DNA from: Argopecten irradians
Lineage: Eukaryota > Mollusca > Bivalvia > Pectinida > Pectinidae
NCBI RefSeq assembly: GCF_041381155.1
Contig: NC_091135.1
Coordinates: forward strand, 63,509,567-63,573,566
Direction: 5' to 3'
Length of the DNA stretch: 64,000 bases
Under the pieces are notes generated by a model, which saw only the letters and a program-made list of their open reading frames with translations, made no database searches and had not been told where the DNA came from. Positions 10,801 through 21,859 of the stretch are shown here, piece by piece. Numbering within the stretch: position 1 is the first letter of the stretch; every line of letters begins with the position of its first letter. Made by a program: the position numbers and the translations under genes.

Positions 10801-12512
10801 GCAGAATGGAACCGTAAATGCATGAGTGTGTTGGGTGAGACAATTAATATGTATGATCCATTGCTCTGCTCCACATTCCCCGGCCCTTGTGAGAATATGG
10901 AAGACTTTGAGACAGACAAGTTCCCATTCCCAGATTCAGGACCTTTGCCACAACCACACATCTGGCACAATTATGAAGGTACATTTGTAAAAAAAAAAGT
11001 TCATTTTAACAACATAAAAGTTTGCCATTCAGAGAATAATTCTGTCTATATTACCCTAATAGTTTAACTTGTAATTCATATGTACAGTATAACAAATACA
11101 GTTATTGCCTATCTTAACTGGATTTCTCTGATACTGAAATATAGTTTTATACTCAATTTTTTCAAAATACAAAGTGTAGTGATTTGCTGTTTAATGTTTT
11201 ACTCAGATATTTCGAGTCAACAACATTGCTTTCGACGTCTTCTGCCTGTATTTCAAGACATGAAGCTTGATATCATGAGAAGTGTAATGAGGGACCATTC
11301 TGCTACAGAACGCTTGAAGAAAAGTAAGTTGGTTTATATCTTCTAAATTGTGTTTATTTTGATAAAATGAAATCTTCATTTTAACTCTAAATTTTTGGTT
11401 GAAGCTATGTTTTATTGGGACAATTCTGTGAAGCAAATTTTCACGCAAACACTATATATTTTTCACGTAAACACTATATATTTTTATCTTAAAGTAAAAT
11501 AAGAACCTGAAACTTTTCAAAATAAGTAACTTTTGTAACTGAAGAAAAGAACTAATTTGTCTGCTCCTGATTTTGATAACAGAAAAAATATCATTCGTCA
11601 GCGGTGTAGCATCTTTAAGAATCTTAATTGATAGCAATAACAGCTGAAATTCCAGATTATATAGCTACTATAGGTCAGATGTTTATGCGAGCTGTACTCC
11701 CATAAGGTTCTCAAATGCAAAAGTTATAACTATCTGCAAGTTGGTAAATTTTTGTACAAGAAGAATATTTTTCAAGTTTTCATGCATTATTATGCATCTA
11801 AAGTTACTTTACTCTACTGGAGCGGAGTTGGGTTTGGCATGAAATATTGAACATTTATCAATGTGTAATGACAGAGAGCAAGCTATAGTTTTTGTATCGT
11901 ATACACTGATTATGGTAGTGGACACTTCATTATAGGGAACAAAACTATTTCCAACGAACTTTCATTAGAACAGGTTTATTTTCTATGGTAAATCAAGTTT
12001 CATTGCACTCCCTGATATTATCTTATGGTTTAACAATGTAAAGTTGTAATTCCCCTGATGAAATGATTTCCCCTAAATCAAAGGTTATGTGTTCTTAACA
12101 TAAGATTTTCTATTTTACTGCAACTGAAGTCATAGTAGGGATAGACAAGTTATCTTCCCTTATGGGTTGATCACTGGACTGCATTTGTATTATATTGCAG
12201 GACTAATATAAGTTATGATGGATGTCAAAAGAATATGTTGAAATTGAAATTAGATTAGTTAGTATTGCCAAATTGAAGAATCATTAATTTGCAATTATTT
12301 CAATTAGCTTTTCATTTTATGCATTGGCTATACCGTATGTTTTTCAATGTACAGTGTACATATTATTATTAACAAAACATTTCCATCAGGTGTCGTGTAA
12401 GAAATTTAAAGTCACAATTTTCATTTTTGTAATATTTCATTTTTCAGAAATTGCCTATGGAGAAAGTTTGATCTATCAGTTCAGGCAGTACCTTGGTGAA
12501 TTTGATAGTTAA
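1434..12512 (+). CDS. Gene 1: five-exon NOL4-domain-like protein, about 789 aa
   Basis: Gene model with coding exons 1434-1808, 2594-2735, 9308-10978, 11207-11323 and 12448-12512. The exons total 2370 nt (790 codons with TAA). Splice phases agree at every join (0, 1, 1, 1) and all introns are GT-AG. Residues 1-172 look like the N-terminal domain of nucleolar protein 4 (NOL4) and related invertebrate proteins: an ILTKKQYDLI block, a RFKSWARRMYF block, then a His/Cys pattern (H103, H116/H117, C151, C156) like an H2C2 zinc-binding fold. Residues about 173-690 are rich in Ser, Thr, Lys and Pro and probably disordered, with basic patches suggesting nuclear location. The last about 100 residues are acidic, then helical and charged (MRSVMRDHSATERLKKK), and may be a second folded module. 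The NOL4 link is inference from memory of the family; function is unknown. Intron 2 (6.6 kb) is full of repeats. Confidence 0.7.
1992..2075 (+). repeat. tRNA-like / SINE-head sequence in gene 1 intron 1
   Basis: An A-box-like word (TTGCTCAATCGGT, about 2011) and a perfect B-box-like GGTTCGAACCT (2054-2064) are about 40 bp apart, as in a tRNA-derived promoter. I cannot draw a full cloverleaf with matched acceptor stems, so this is more likely a SINE head or decayed tRNA copy than a working tRNA gene. Confidence 0.45.
2594..2735 (+). CDS. Gene 1 exon 2 (residues 126-172)
   Basis: The acceptor is TTGTTTTAG before 2594 and the donor is CTAG|GTATTT after 2735. Entry is phase 0 and exit phase 1. 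It encodes YTFGKRSFGMSEETVRDVVK followed by C151 and C156, which lines up with the Y...LPREAV...C..C end of the NOL4 domain as I remember it. A Lys-rich tail (KKKMKSNQKRQKKL) follows and may be a nuclear localisation signal. Confidence 0.65.
3175..3320 (+). repeat. Short tandem repeat, about 3 copies
   Basis: Three diverged copies of a 50-60 bp unit containing CAATGATCTATC, a CAGTTAAAACAAA word and an A-rich tract. They abut the left end of the next element. Confidence 0.6.
3324..4870 (+). mobile_element. Tandem-core dispersed element (ACAAGAGGCCCATGGGCC family)
   Basis: The left end is ACAAGAGGCCCATGGGCCTT, with a palindrome inside. The core has two tandem arrays: four 126-bp units (starts 3684, 3810, 3936, 4062) and four 161-bp units (about 4114, 4275, 4436, 4597). 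A GC-rich CGGACGG-type tract follows, then the right end as a hairpin: AGGTCATCCTGACC (4837-4850) with GGTCAGATGACCT (4857-4869). It encodes nothing convincing; the 169-codon open frame at 3729-4238 reflects the 126-bp (42-codon) period. The layout recalls pearl-type or Helentron-derived non-autonomous elements of bivalves; that assignment is inference. Confidence 0.7.
5001..6281 (-). mobile_element. Tandem-core dispersed element, TTAGCTCACC family, copy A
   Basis: One end is a hairpin, GCTCACC.GGCCC-GAA-GGGCC-GGTGAGC (5003-5030), followed by a GGCGTCCG-rich tract. The core is about seven units of about 157 bp marked by GGATTGTAACCAAATTTGG (starts near 5115, 5273, 5430, 5587). The other end is CAGGCCCTCTGGGCCTCTTG, whose complement starts CAAGAGGCCC. 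Oriented by that end, it is on the minus strand relative to the element at 3324. It lies inside intron 2 of gene 1 and is non-coding. Confidence 0.75.
6282..7426. other. Intronic sequence between two elements, no gene seen
   Basis: AT-rich intron 2 sequence. Two diverged copies of a block of about 100 bp (TGTCAACA...CATTTTT/CGGCC) occur at about 6910-6970 and 7090-7145, which explains the overlapping short open frames on both strands. I do not call a gene. Confidence 0.5.
7427..8610 (-). mobile_element. Tandem-core dispersed element, TTAGCTCACC family, copy B
   Basis: Second copy of the family at 5001. It has the TAGCTCACCTGG hairpin end (from 7427), a GTCCGTCC tract, a core of units of about 155-175 bp with GGATTGT.ACCAAATTT, and the terminal CAGGCCCTCTGGGCCTCTTG. 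One core unit has a long C tract (about 8092-8120). The copy has the same orientation as copy A and about 1.15 kb of intron between them. Confidence 0.75.
8611..9307. other. Rest of gene 1 intron 2
   Basis: Apart from the TAATTTGGTGTGGCC end at 8668-8686, nothing is recognised. The acceptor CATTGTAG at 9300-9307 closes the intron. Confidence 0.5.
9308..10978 (+). CDS. Gene 1 exon 3, large low-complexity exon (residues 173-729)
   Basis: The frame is open from the acceptor ATTGTAG|GTAAACG through to the donor GAAG|GTACAT. Entry and exit are phase 1, matching exons 2 and 4. It encodes a KRTAVSAEANAKILELQ linker, a Pro/Thr/Tyr-rich stretch (PPGYTSRMYLVPHTPG), a long Ser/Thr/Lys-rich stretch with repeated KMLxS / ELxKML motifs, basic clusters (TKKKLKAKISAKRLLKG; LLRTLRRLKKSK), and an acidic end (SELVPEDEFSQQAEWNRK). 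The open frame continues to 11067, but residues after NYEG look like intron. Confidence 0.7.
11207..11323 (+). CDS. Gene 1 exon 4 (39 codons)
   Basis: Acceptor TTTTACTCAG, donor AAAA|GTAAGT (strong consensus). Phase 1 in and out. It encodes SSQQHCFRRLLPVFQDMKLD followed by a charged helix, MRSVMRDHSATERLKK. A methionine-initiated frame through it (from 11080) is a read-through of the preceding intron. Confidence 0.7.
11505..11618 (-). mobile_element. One-ended MITE copy in gene 1 intron 4
   Basis: The sequence ending GTCAGCGGTGTAGCATCTTTAA closely matches the reverse complement of the left end of the MITE at 22307-22645, including GTAACTGAAGAAAA further in. Only this end is present, so it is a truncated copy. 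Confidence 0.6.
11624..12447. other. Gene 1 intron 4, rest
   Basis: AT-rich sequence without recognisable genes or repeats. It ends in a good polypyrimidine tract and the acceptor TTTTTCAG at 12440-12447. Confidence 0.5.
12448..12512 (+). CDS. Gene 1 terminal exon 5 (21 codons and TAA)
   Basis: The acceptor is CATTTTTCAG. Joining in phase 1 gives KIAYGESLIYQFRQYLGEFD and a TAA at 12510. Frame and phase fit exon 4. I see no AATAAA before the minisatellite starts at about 12648, so the 3' end of the transcript may lie inside or beyond the array. Confidence 0.6.
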
Positions 12513-12647
12513 AATACCCAATCTTGGTGCCAGTGTCAAGCTTAAACCTTTTTACCAGCAATTTGGTGTGCTTCTGAAGCTCTGAGCAATATGTTTGCTT
12601 TTATAACAGCTATAATAGCTAGAACTTTACTTGCTATGGGTCAGGGT

Positions 12648-15600
12648 AATGTGTGTGAGGATCTTACTGTCTGGGATATACCGGGGGAGGAGGAGGACTT
12701 GTTATTGTCACAATGTTTGTGTGAGGATCTTACTGTCTGGAATATACTGGGGGAGGAGGACGACAAGGAGGACTTGTTATTGTCACAATGTTTGTGTGAG
12801 GATCTTACTGTCTGGGATATACCGGGGGAGGAGGAGGACTTGTTATTGTCACAATGTTTGTGTGAGGATCTTACTGTCTGGGATATACTGGTGGGGAGGA
12901 GGTCTTGTTATTGTCACAATGCTTGTGTGAGGATCTTACTGTCTGGGATATACCGGGGGAGGAGGAGGACAAGGAGGACTTGTTATTGTCACAATGCTTG
13001 TGTGAGGATCTTACTGTCTGGGATATACCGGGGGAGGAGGACTTGTTATTGTCACAATGCTTGTGTGAGGATCTTACTGTCTGGGATATACTGGTGGGGA
13101 GGAGGAGGACAAGGAGGACTTGTTATTGTCACAATGCTTGTGTGAGGATCTTACTGTCTGGGATATACTGGTGGGGAGGAGGACTTGTTATTGTCACAAT
13201 GTTTGTGTGAGGATCTTACTGTCTGGGATATACCGGGGGAGGAGGAGGACAAGGAGGACTTGTTATTGTCACAATGCTTGTGTGAGGATCTTACTGTCTG
13301 GGATATACCGGGGGAGGAGGTCTTGTTATTGTCACAATGCTTGTGTGAGGATCTTACTGTCTGGGATATACCGGGGGAGGAGGACTTGTTATTGTCACAA
13401 TGCTTGTGTGAGGATCTTACTGTCTGGGATATACTGGTGGGGAGGAGGAGGACAAGGAGGACTTGTTATTGTCACAATGCTTGTGTGAGGATCTTACTGT
13501 CTGGGATATACTGGTGGGGAGGAGGACTTGTTATTGTCACAATGTTTGTGTGAGGATCTTACTGTCTGGGATATACTGGTGGGGAGGAGGAGGACAAGGA
13601 GGACTTGTTATTGTCACAATGTTTGTGTGAGGATCTTACTGTCTGGGATATACTGGTGGGGAGGAGGACTTGTTATTGTCACAATGCTTGTGTGTGAGGA
13701 TCTTACTGTCTGGGATATACTGGTGGGGAGGAGGTCTTGTTATTGTCACAATGCTTGTGTGAGGATCTTACTGTCTGGGATATACTGGGGGAGGAGGAGG
13801 ACAAGGAGGACTTGTTATTGTCACAATGTTTGTGTGAGGATCTTACTGTCTGGGATATACTGGTGGGGAGGAGGTCTTGTTATTGTCACAATGCTTGTGT
13901 GAGGATCTTACTGTCTGGAATATACTGGGGGAGGAGGAGGACAAGGAGGACTTGTTATTGTCACAATGTTTGTGTGAGGATCTTACTGTCTGGGATATAC
14001 TGGGGGAGGAGGAGGACAAGGAGGACTTGTTATTGTCACAATGCTTGTGTGAGGATCTTACTGTCTGGGATATACTGGGGGAGGAGGAGGACAAGGAGGA
14101 CTTGTTATTGTCACAATGTTTGTGTGAGGATCTTACTGTCTGGGATATACTGGTGGGGAGGAGGTCTTGTTATTGTCACAATGCTTGTGTGAGGATCTTA
14201 CTGTCTGGAATATACTGGGGGAGGAGGAGGACAAGGAGGACTTGTTATTGTCACAATGTTTGTGTGAGGATCTTACTGTCTGGGATATACTGGGGGAGGA
14301 GGAGGACAAGGAGGACTTGTTATTGTCACAATGTTTGTGTGAGGATCTTACTGTCTGGGATATACCGGGGGAGGAGGAGGACTTGTTATTGTCACAATGT
14401 TTGTGTGAGGATCTTACTGTCTGGGATATACTGGTGGGGAGGAGGTCTTGTTATTGTCACAATGTTTGTGTGAGGATCTTACTGTCTGGGATATACTGGG
14501 GGAGGAGGAGGACAAGGAGGACTTGTTATTGTCCCAATGTTTGTGTGAGGATCTTACTGTCTGGGATATACTGGTGGGGAGGAGGACTTGTTATTGTCAC
14601 AATGCTTGTGTGAGGATCTTACTGTCTGGGATATACTGGTGGGGAGGAGGTCTTGTTATTGTCACAATGCTTGTGTGAGGATCTTACTGTCTGGAATATA
14701 CTGGGGGAGGAGGAGGACAAGGAGGACTTGTTATTGTCACAATGTTTGTGTGAGGATCTTACTGTCTGGGATATACTGGTGGGGAGGAGGACTTGTTATT
14801 GTCACATGTTTATGTTTGTGTGAGGATCTTACTGTCTGGGATATACTGGTGGGGAGGAGGAGGACAAGGAGGACTTGTTATTGTCACAATGTTTGTGTGA
14901 GGATCTTACTGTCTGGGATATACTGGGGGAGGAGGAGGACAAGGAGGACTTGTTATTGTCACAATGTTTGTGTGAGGATCTTACTGTCTGGGATATACTG
15001 GTGGGGAGGAGGTCTTGTTATTGTCACAATGCTTGTGTGATGATCTTACTGTCTGGAATATACTGGGGGAGGAGGAGGACAAGGAGGACTTGTTATTGTC
15101 ACAATGTTTGTGTGAGGATCTTACTGTCTGGGATATACTGGTGGGGAGGAGGTCTTGTTATTGTCACAATGTTTGTGTGAGGATCTTACTGTCTGGGATA
15201 TACCGGGGGAGGAGGATAAGGAGGACTTGTTATCACAATGTTTGTGTGAGGATCTTACTGTCTGGGATATACTGGTGGGGAGGAGGTCTTGTTATTGTCA
15301 CAATGTTTGTGTGAGGATCTTACTGTCTGGGATATACCGGGGGAGGAGGAGGACAAGGAGGACTTGTTATTGTCACAATGTTTGTGTGAGGATCTTACTG
15401 TCTGGGATATACTGGGGGAGGAGGAGGACAAGGAGGTCTTGTTATTGTCACAATGTTTGTGTGAGGATCTTACTGTCTGGGATATACCGGGGGAGGAGGA
15501 CTTGTTATTGTCACAATGTTTGTGTGAGGATCTTACTGTCTGGGATATACCGGGGGAGGAGGATAAGGAGGACTTGTTATCACAATGTTTGTGTGAGGAT

Positions 15601-17088
15601 CTTACTGTCTGGGATATACTGGTGGGGAGGAGGTCTTGTTATTGTCACAATGTTTGTGTGAGGATCTTACTGTCTGGGATATACCGGGGGAGGAGGAGGA
15701 CAAGGAGGACTTGTTATTGTCACAATGTTTGTGTGAGGATCTTACTGTCTGGGATATACCGGGGGGGAGGAGGACTTGTTATTGTCACAATGTTTGTGTG
15801 AGGATCTTACTGTCTGGGATATACTGGTGGGGAGGAGGTCTTGTTATTGTCACAATGTTTGTGTGAGGATCTTACTGTCTGGGATATACCGGGGGAGGAG
15901 GACTTGTTATTGTCACAATGTTTGTGTGAGGATCTTACTGTCTGGGATATACCGGGGGAGGAGGAGGACTTGTTATTGTCACAATGTTTGTGTGAGGATC
16001 TTACTGTCTGGGATATACCGGGGGAGGAGGAGGACTTGTTATTGTCACAATGTTTGTGTGAGGATCTTACTGTCTGGAATATACTGGTGGGGAGGAGGTC
16101 TTGTTATTGTCACAATGTTTGTGTGAGGATCTTACTGTCTGGGATATACCGGGGGAGGAGGAGGAGGTCTTGTTATTGTCACAATGTTTGTGTGAGGATC
16201 TTACTGTCTGGGATATACTGGGGGAGGAGGAGGACAAGGAGGACTTGTTATTGTCACAATGCTTGTGTGAGGATCTTACTGTCTGGGATATACCGGGGGA
16301 GGAGGACTTGTTATTGTCACAATGTTTGTGTGAGGATCTTACTGTCTGGGATATACCGGGGGAGGAGGATAAGGAGGACTTGTTATTGTCACAATGCTTG
16401 TGTGAGGATCTTACTTTCTGGGATATACCGGGGGAGGAGGTCTTGTTATTGTCACAATGTTTGTGTGAGGATCTTACTGTCTGGGATATACTGGGAGAGG
16501 AGGAGGACAAGGAGGACTTGTTATTGTCACAATGCTTGTGTGAGGATCTTACTGTCTGGGATATCCTGGTGGGGAGGAGGTCTTGTTATTGTCACAATGT
16601 TTGTGTGAGGATCTTACTGTCTGGGATATACCGGGGGAGGAGGACTTGTTATTGTCACAATGTTTGTGTGAGGATCTTACTGTCTGGTATATACTGGTGG
16701 GGAGGAGGTCTTGTTATTGTCACAATGTTTGTGTGAGGATCTTACTGTCTGGGATATACTGGGGGAGGAGGAGGACAAGGAGGACTTGTTATTGTCACAA
16801 TGTTTGTGTGAGGATCTTACTGTCTGGGATATACTGGTGGGGAGGAGGACTTGTTATTGTCACAATGTTTGTGTGAGGATCTTACTGTCTGGGATATACC
16901 GGGGGAGGAGGAGGACTTGTTATTGTCACAATGTTTGTGTGAGGATCTTACTGTCTGTGATATACCGGGGGAGGAGGAGGACAAGGAGGACTTGTTATTG
17001 TCACAATGTTTGTGTGAGGATTTTACTGTCTGGGATATACCGGGGGAGGAGGAGGACAAGGAGGACTTGTTATTGTCACAATGAAGGA
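12648..17088 (+). repeat. G-rich minisatellite, 65-75 bp units, about 4.4 kb
   Basis: More than 60 copies of a unit made of a constant part (TTGTTATTGTCACAATG, TGTGAGGATCTTACTGTCTG, GGATATAC) and a variable purine part (GGGGGAGGAGGAGGACAAGGAGGA, in several lengths). Two main forms occur, CCGGGGGAGG and CTGGTGGGGAGG. They alternate in blocks, so unit length changes frame and yields many overlapping short open frames (LLLSQCLCEDLTVWDI in one frame, CYCHNVCVRILLSGIY in another). These are array by-products. The array starts about 135 bp after the gene 1 stop, so it is in or just beyond the 3' UTR. Confidence 0.95.
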
Positions 17089-17179
17089 AGAATTGTTATT
17101 GTTGCAATGTTGTTACTAATCATGCAATCTTGAGTTGTCTTTAATTTGTTTCCTATCCAACAGGACAGGTTAGGTTTTT

Positions 17180-18029
17180 AGGTCATCTGACCCGAAGTGT
17201 CAGGATTACCTGTAGTCATCATGCATCGTCTGTCGTCATGCACCATCCGCCTTCGTCCGCCTTGCGTTGTCCGCCGTGCGTAAACTTTTCGTTCAAACAA
17301 CTTCTTCTCAATAACCGAAAAGCCCAGGGTACTGATATTTGGTCTGAAGCATGCTGGGATGAAGGGCTACTAAGTTTGTTCAAATGAATGACTTTGACCT
17401 TCATTCAAGGTCACACGGGTCAAAAAGGCTCAAATCTTTAAAAAGACTTCTCAAGAACCAAAAGGCCCAGGATACTCATATGTGGCCTGCAGCATAATGA
17501 AATGAAGAACTACCAAGTTTATTCAAATAAATGACCTTGACCTTCATTCAAGGTCACAGAGGTCAAATAGGCTAAAATCTTTAAACAGCTTCTTGTGAAT
17601 AACTAAGAGGCCTAGAGACCTGATATTGGACCTTTTGCATTCTGGGATGAACGGCTACAAAGTTTGTTGAAGTGAAGAACCCTGACTTTCATTCAAGGTT
17701 ACAGTGGTCAAAGAGCCTAAAATCTTTAAACGACTTTTTGTGAATAACTTAGAGGCCTAGAGACCTGATATTGAGCCTGAGGCATGCTGGGATAAAGGGC
17801 TACTAAGTTTGTTCAAATGAAGGACCTTGATCTTCATTCAAGGTCACAGGAATGGTTGGGATCAAGGGACCTTCATTCATGATCTAATTCATCAAATATA
17901 TCAGAACTTGAACTTCTTCTGATAAAAGAGTTCTTTTGTATTGCCTTAATTGTTTGCCACTACTATATTCTTTGAGGTGTTGTATTTTGCCAATAGTCAG
18001 ATGACCGTTAAGGCCCATGGGCCCCTTGT
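17180..18029 (-). mobile_element. Tandem-core dispersed element, opposite orientation to 3324
   Basis: It begins AGGTCATCTGACCCGAAG and ends AGATGACCGTTAAGGCCCAT then GGGCCCCTTG, the same ends as the element at 3324 but reversed. The core has about four units of about 145 bp marked by CTTCATTCAAGGTCACA. It is non-coding and lies between the two genes. Confidence 0.7.
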
Positions 18030-19397
18030 TTTTGTCTTTCTTTTATGGGGGAGAGGTAATAGCAATTACCTGTTACCAAGATAGTATAATTGAATCATGA
18101 TGTGAATTTTCATTATTGTACTTATCCCCTGCTTACTGAAACAGGGGATATTAATTTGGGTCTGTCCGTTCCTCTGTCTGTCTGTAATGCTTGGTTTCCG
18201 GGCAATAACTGACACAAATCTTAAGCGGTTTTTTTTGTTGGTCACATGGTTAAATGTGCCAAGGGCTCAAAGTTCGCTTGACACTTTCATCTGACCCTAT
18301 ATCGCGGGATTATGGCCTTTTGATTAACGAACAACAGCATTTTTGGCTGTTTCCATTTAATAACTAGTAATGGGAATCGGTTTCATTTTTATAATCGATA
18401 ATCAGAATGTCAAAAATCGATCAATTATTGATTATAATTGGTTTTCAAATTCAGGAAATCATTTCTCTATTAATTGGAATTAAACCCTATTCTGATATTA
18501 TTGTATGTTTACAAACTGGAGAGAAATAACTATGAATATCACTTGAATTACGAGGTAATAATGTGGTGAAAAAGCATATCCGCTGCGACGGACTGTGTCA
18601 TGATTGATACTGTTCTGTAGGGTAATAAAAATGGGCTGAAAATATTCAGTTGAATTATGATAAACAAAAGTTTCTTGACACAAATCTAAAGATTTAGGAC
18701 CACTTTCAAAAAACTTCTGATTAATTGATTTTACAACTTCTTAATTTCTTCAAAAAAAAATTTGACTATCAAAGTTTTTATTTATTTAGATCATCGGCCC
18801 ATCAATATTAGTAACTCTCACAAGTATTACCGGATTTTCTCGAAACTTGGTAACATAGTTAATAGAACTATTTGGCAGAGTTATGGGCCTTGGATTAACA
18901 AAGGCCGGGGATATATATTCCACGATTTTTTTGCTTGTTGGTCATGAGATCTCTAGCATTAATTAAGTTTGATATGTTGAATTAGTTATATTTAAGTTTC
19001 CTAGATGAACCAAAGTGTTTTGTTTATTGGAATATCTGATGTTTTAATCTTGTTATGGTTTCTCTTATTGCTGAACTTTTTGAAAAATATTCTTGTACAT
19101 TTGGATTCCGTACTCTATCATGTTGCACCAAGCATAATGTTTTTCAGCTTTACAATTACTGGCTAGAAATTTAACAGGCGTTGGTGAATTTCAATATTTT
19201 AAGGAATTTTCTTTAAAATTGAAATGTTCAATAGGTCTAAAGTCCAAATATGTACATTTCAAAATGTCTTGATACTATAAAAATTTGAAAACAAGTACGA
19301 GAATTTATATAAGCCCTCTTCAATGTTTCCACATAATAAAGAAACAAGATTTCATGTTAATTTCTTTAATTTTTTTTCTCACATAATCATGTAATAA
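18030..19397. repeat. Decayed dispersed repeat with TATCCCCTG hairpin, otherwise unannotated
   Basis: A hairpin TATCCCCTG (18123-18131) / CAGGGGATA (18142-18150) is followed by TCTGTCCGTTCCTCTGTCTG and a GTTTCCGGGCAATAACTGAC block. A later block at about 18815-18950 (GGATTTTCTCGAAACTTGG, ATGGGCCTTGGATTAACAA) probably belongs to the same repeat, split by about 400 bp of AT-rich sequence. I see no coding capacity. Confidence 0.5.
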
Positions 19398-21257
19398 ACA
19401 AGAGGCCCATAGGCCTTAACGGTCACCTGAGTTAGAATGTATAATGAAACAAATAATGAAAATATTTAAAGACATATAAACACTATATGCTGGGCCTTGA
19501 AGTTGGTCAGTGATTTATGAATTTGACTTTTTAGACAATGAAGAGTATTTGCTTCCATCAAACCTGTGAACTTAGAGGTATTTTTTGAAATTTTAATTGG
19601 CCCTCTGGTCCCCCAGGGGATCATCAAGGACGGATATGGATGTTAAAATGCTATATCTTAGGCTAATAATTCTAATCAAGTTTGACTAATTTCCTACGAA
19701 AATTGGGCAAATAATGTTCACAAATATGTTTTTCCTATATAAACTAAAGTAAACTTGACCCCTCCCCAGGGGGTAACGTGAGACCCCAAGGTCATATAAT
19801 TCACAATTTTTATAAAACCCCTTAAGACCTTTCTATCTATAATTATTTGATTGTACTATATCCAGAATTTTAGAAGATTTTTGAAGTTTTAGCCTATTTG
19901 ACCCTTTTTTAGCCCCGCCCCTCTGCCCCCAGGGGGTCGGCCAGGACGAATGTGGATATGATGTTAAAATGCTATCTCAATTGAAGCAATTTCAATGAAA
20001 TTTTGCACAAACCTTCTAAGGCATAAGGCCAATCAAAATTGTGAATTATGTGGTCCCCACCCCCCAGGGGGCTGTGGGAGGGGCCAAAAGGGGTAAAATT
20101 GAGTAAAATTTCAAAAATCTTCTTCTCTACTCACAGATGTGGTAGAATCAAATACTCTTCATAGATAGAAAGGTCCTTTACAAAAATTGTGAATTATATG
20201 ACCCTGGGGTCTCTAGTTTCCCCCTGGGGAGGGGGTTAAGTTTACTATAGTTTATATTGGGAAAACACATTTTTGTGCATTATTTGGTCATTTGTTATAG
20301 GAAATGAGTCAAATGTTGTCAGAATTATCAGTATGAGATGGCCATTTAATCCTATTAACAAATTTTCTATGACTGACCCCCAGGGGCCTTAGGGGTGAGG
20401 TCAAATAGGCTAAAACTTCAAAAATCTTCTTCTGAAATTCTGGAAATGGTAGAATCAAATACTTTTCATAAATAGAAAGGTCTTAAGGTCTTTTACAAAA
20501 ATTGTGAATTATATGACCCTGGGGTCTCGCGTTTCCCCCTGGGGAGGGGGTCAAGTTTACTATAGTTTATAATGGGAAAACACATTTATGAGCATTTTTT
20601 GCTCAATTTTCATTGGAAACGAGTCAAACTTGGTTAGAATTATTAGCCTGAGATAGCATTTTAATATCATATCCACATTGGTCCTGGCCGACCCCCCTGG
20701 GGGCAGAGGGGCGGGGCTAAAAAGGGGTCAAATAGGCTAAAACTTCAAAAATATTCTTTTAAAATTCTGAATATAGTAGAATCAAATAATTATAGATGGA
20801 AAGGTCTTAAGGTGTTTTATAAAAAAATTGTGAATTATATGACCTTGGGGTCTCATGTTACCCCCTGGGGAGGGGTCAAGTTTACTTTAGTTTATATAGG
20901 AAAAACATATTTGTGAACATTATTTGCCCAATTTTCGTAGGAAATTAGTCAAACTTGATTAGAATTATTAGCCTAAGATATAGCATTTTAACATCCATAT
21001 CCGTAATCGATGACCCCCTGGGGGACCAGAGGGGCAGGACCAAACAGGGTCAAAATGATTAAAATTTCAAAAAATACCTCTAAGTTCACAGGTTTGATGG
21101 AAGCAAATACTCTTCATAGTCTAAAAAGTCAAATTTATAAATCACTGAACAACTTCAAGGCCCAGCATATAGTGTTTATATGTCTTCAATTTGTTTCATT
21201 ATTTGTTTCATTATATATTCTAACTCAGGTGACCGTTAAGGCCCATGGGCCTCTTGT
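19398..21257. mobile_element. 1.9-kb foldback element with long inverted arms
   Basis: The left end ACAAGAGGCCCATAGGCC (19398) and right end GGCCCATGGGCCTCTTGT (to 21257) are inverted, and the similarity continues inward for about 600 bp. For example, CCTGAGTTAGAATGTATAAT pairs with ATTATATATTCTAACTCAGG, and further blocks such as GGTCATATAATTCACAA and CCCAGGGGGT recur in complement. The middle (about 20010-20640) contains further direct repeats of the arm core. It appears to be two head-to-head copies of an ACAAGAGGCCC element. No protein is encoded. Confidence 0.75.
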
Positions 21258-21859
21258 TACATTTCTCATTTGTATTCACAACTTTCCATAACATTATAAA
21301 CTCAGCATTATCTAGCTTCACCTTTCAACCACAAATATATGAAATAAATTAAAAGTTGCAAATCACAATTTTATCTAGCTTCATGTTTCAATGACAAATA
21401 TAAGAAAAAAAATAAAAAGTAGCAAATCACCATTAAAAAGCATCTTAATAATTTCTAATAAAATATGGAAATAGATAAAAATATTTGCATACAACTGTTG
21501 TTATGACTTGATAAATGAAATCAACAGTTACAAATAAAATTGTCATTGAAACATTACAACATACACACTCTTTTCTAAATTTGCTCTCCAGAAATGTTCA
21601 AATAAATTAATATTTAAACCAAACCAGACTTTGTAGCATCATACATGACAGTTTTGCGATGCACATATGGCACAGTCGTTAACTCTGACCAAGTTGAATA
21701 CTTGGATCGATCAATGAACATGTACATTGTACATACACATGTAATCATGGTTCACCCAACTTTGAATAACCTGTTTTGACTGTAAACAAAACAACAACAG
21801 ATATTTTCTGGCCCCTTTGTGAAAGAATCATGGTAAATAAAATGTCTTAACAAGAAGAT
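21258..21859. other. Sequence 3' of METTL9, no gene seen
   Basis: This should contain the METTL9 3' UTR on the minus strand. It is AT-rich, with a short duplicated block (TTATCTAGCTTCA at about 21308 and 21371). No clear minus-strand AATAAA is close to the stop codon. Confidence 0.45.

Noticed and set aside
12591-17133. Many overlapping plus frames of 76-255 codons (LLLSQCLCEDLTVWDI and CYCHNVCVRILLSGIY repeats)
   Set aside because: They are frame shadows of the G-rich minisatellite. Unit length varies and is not kept in frame, and frames are open only because the unit lacks stops.
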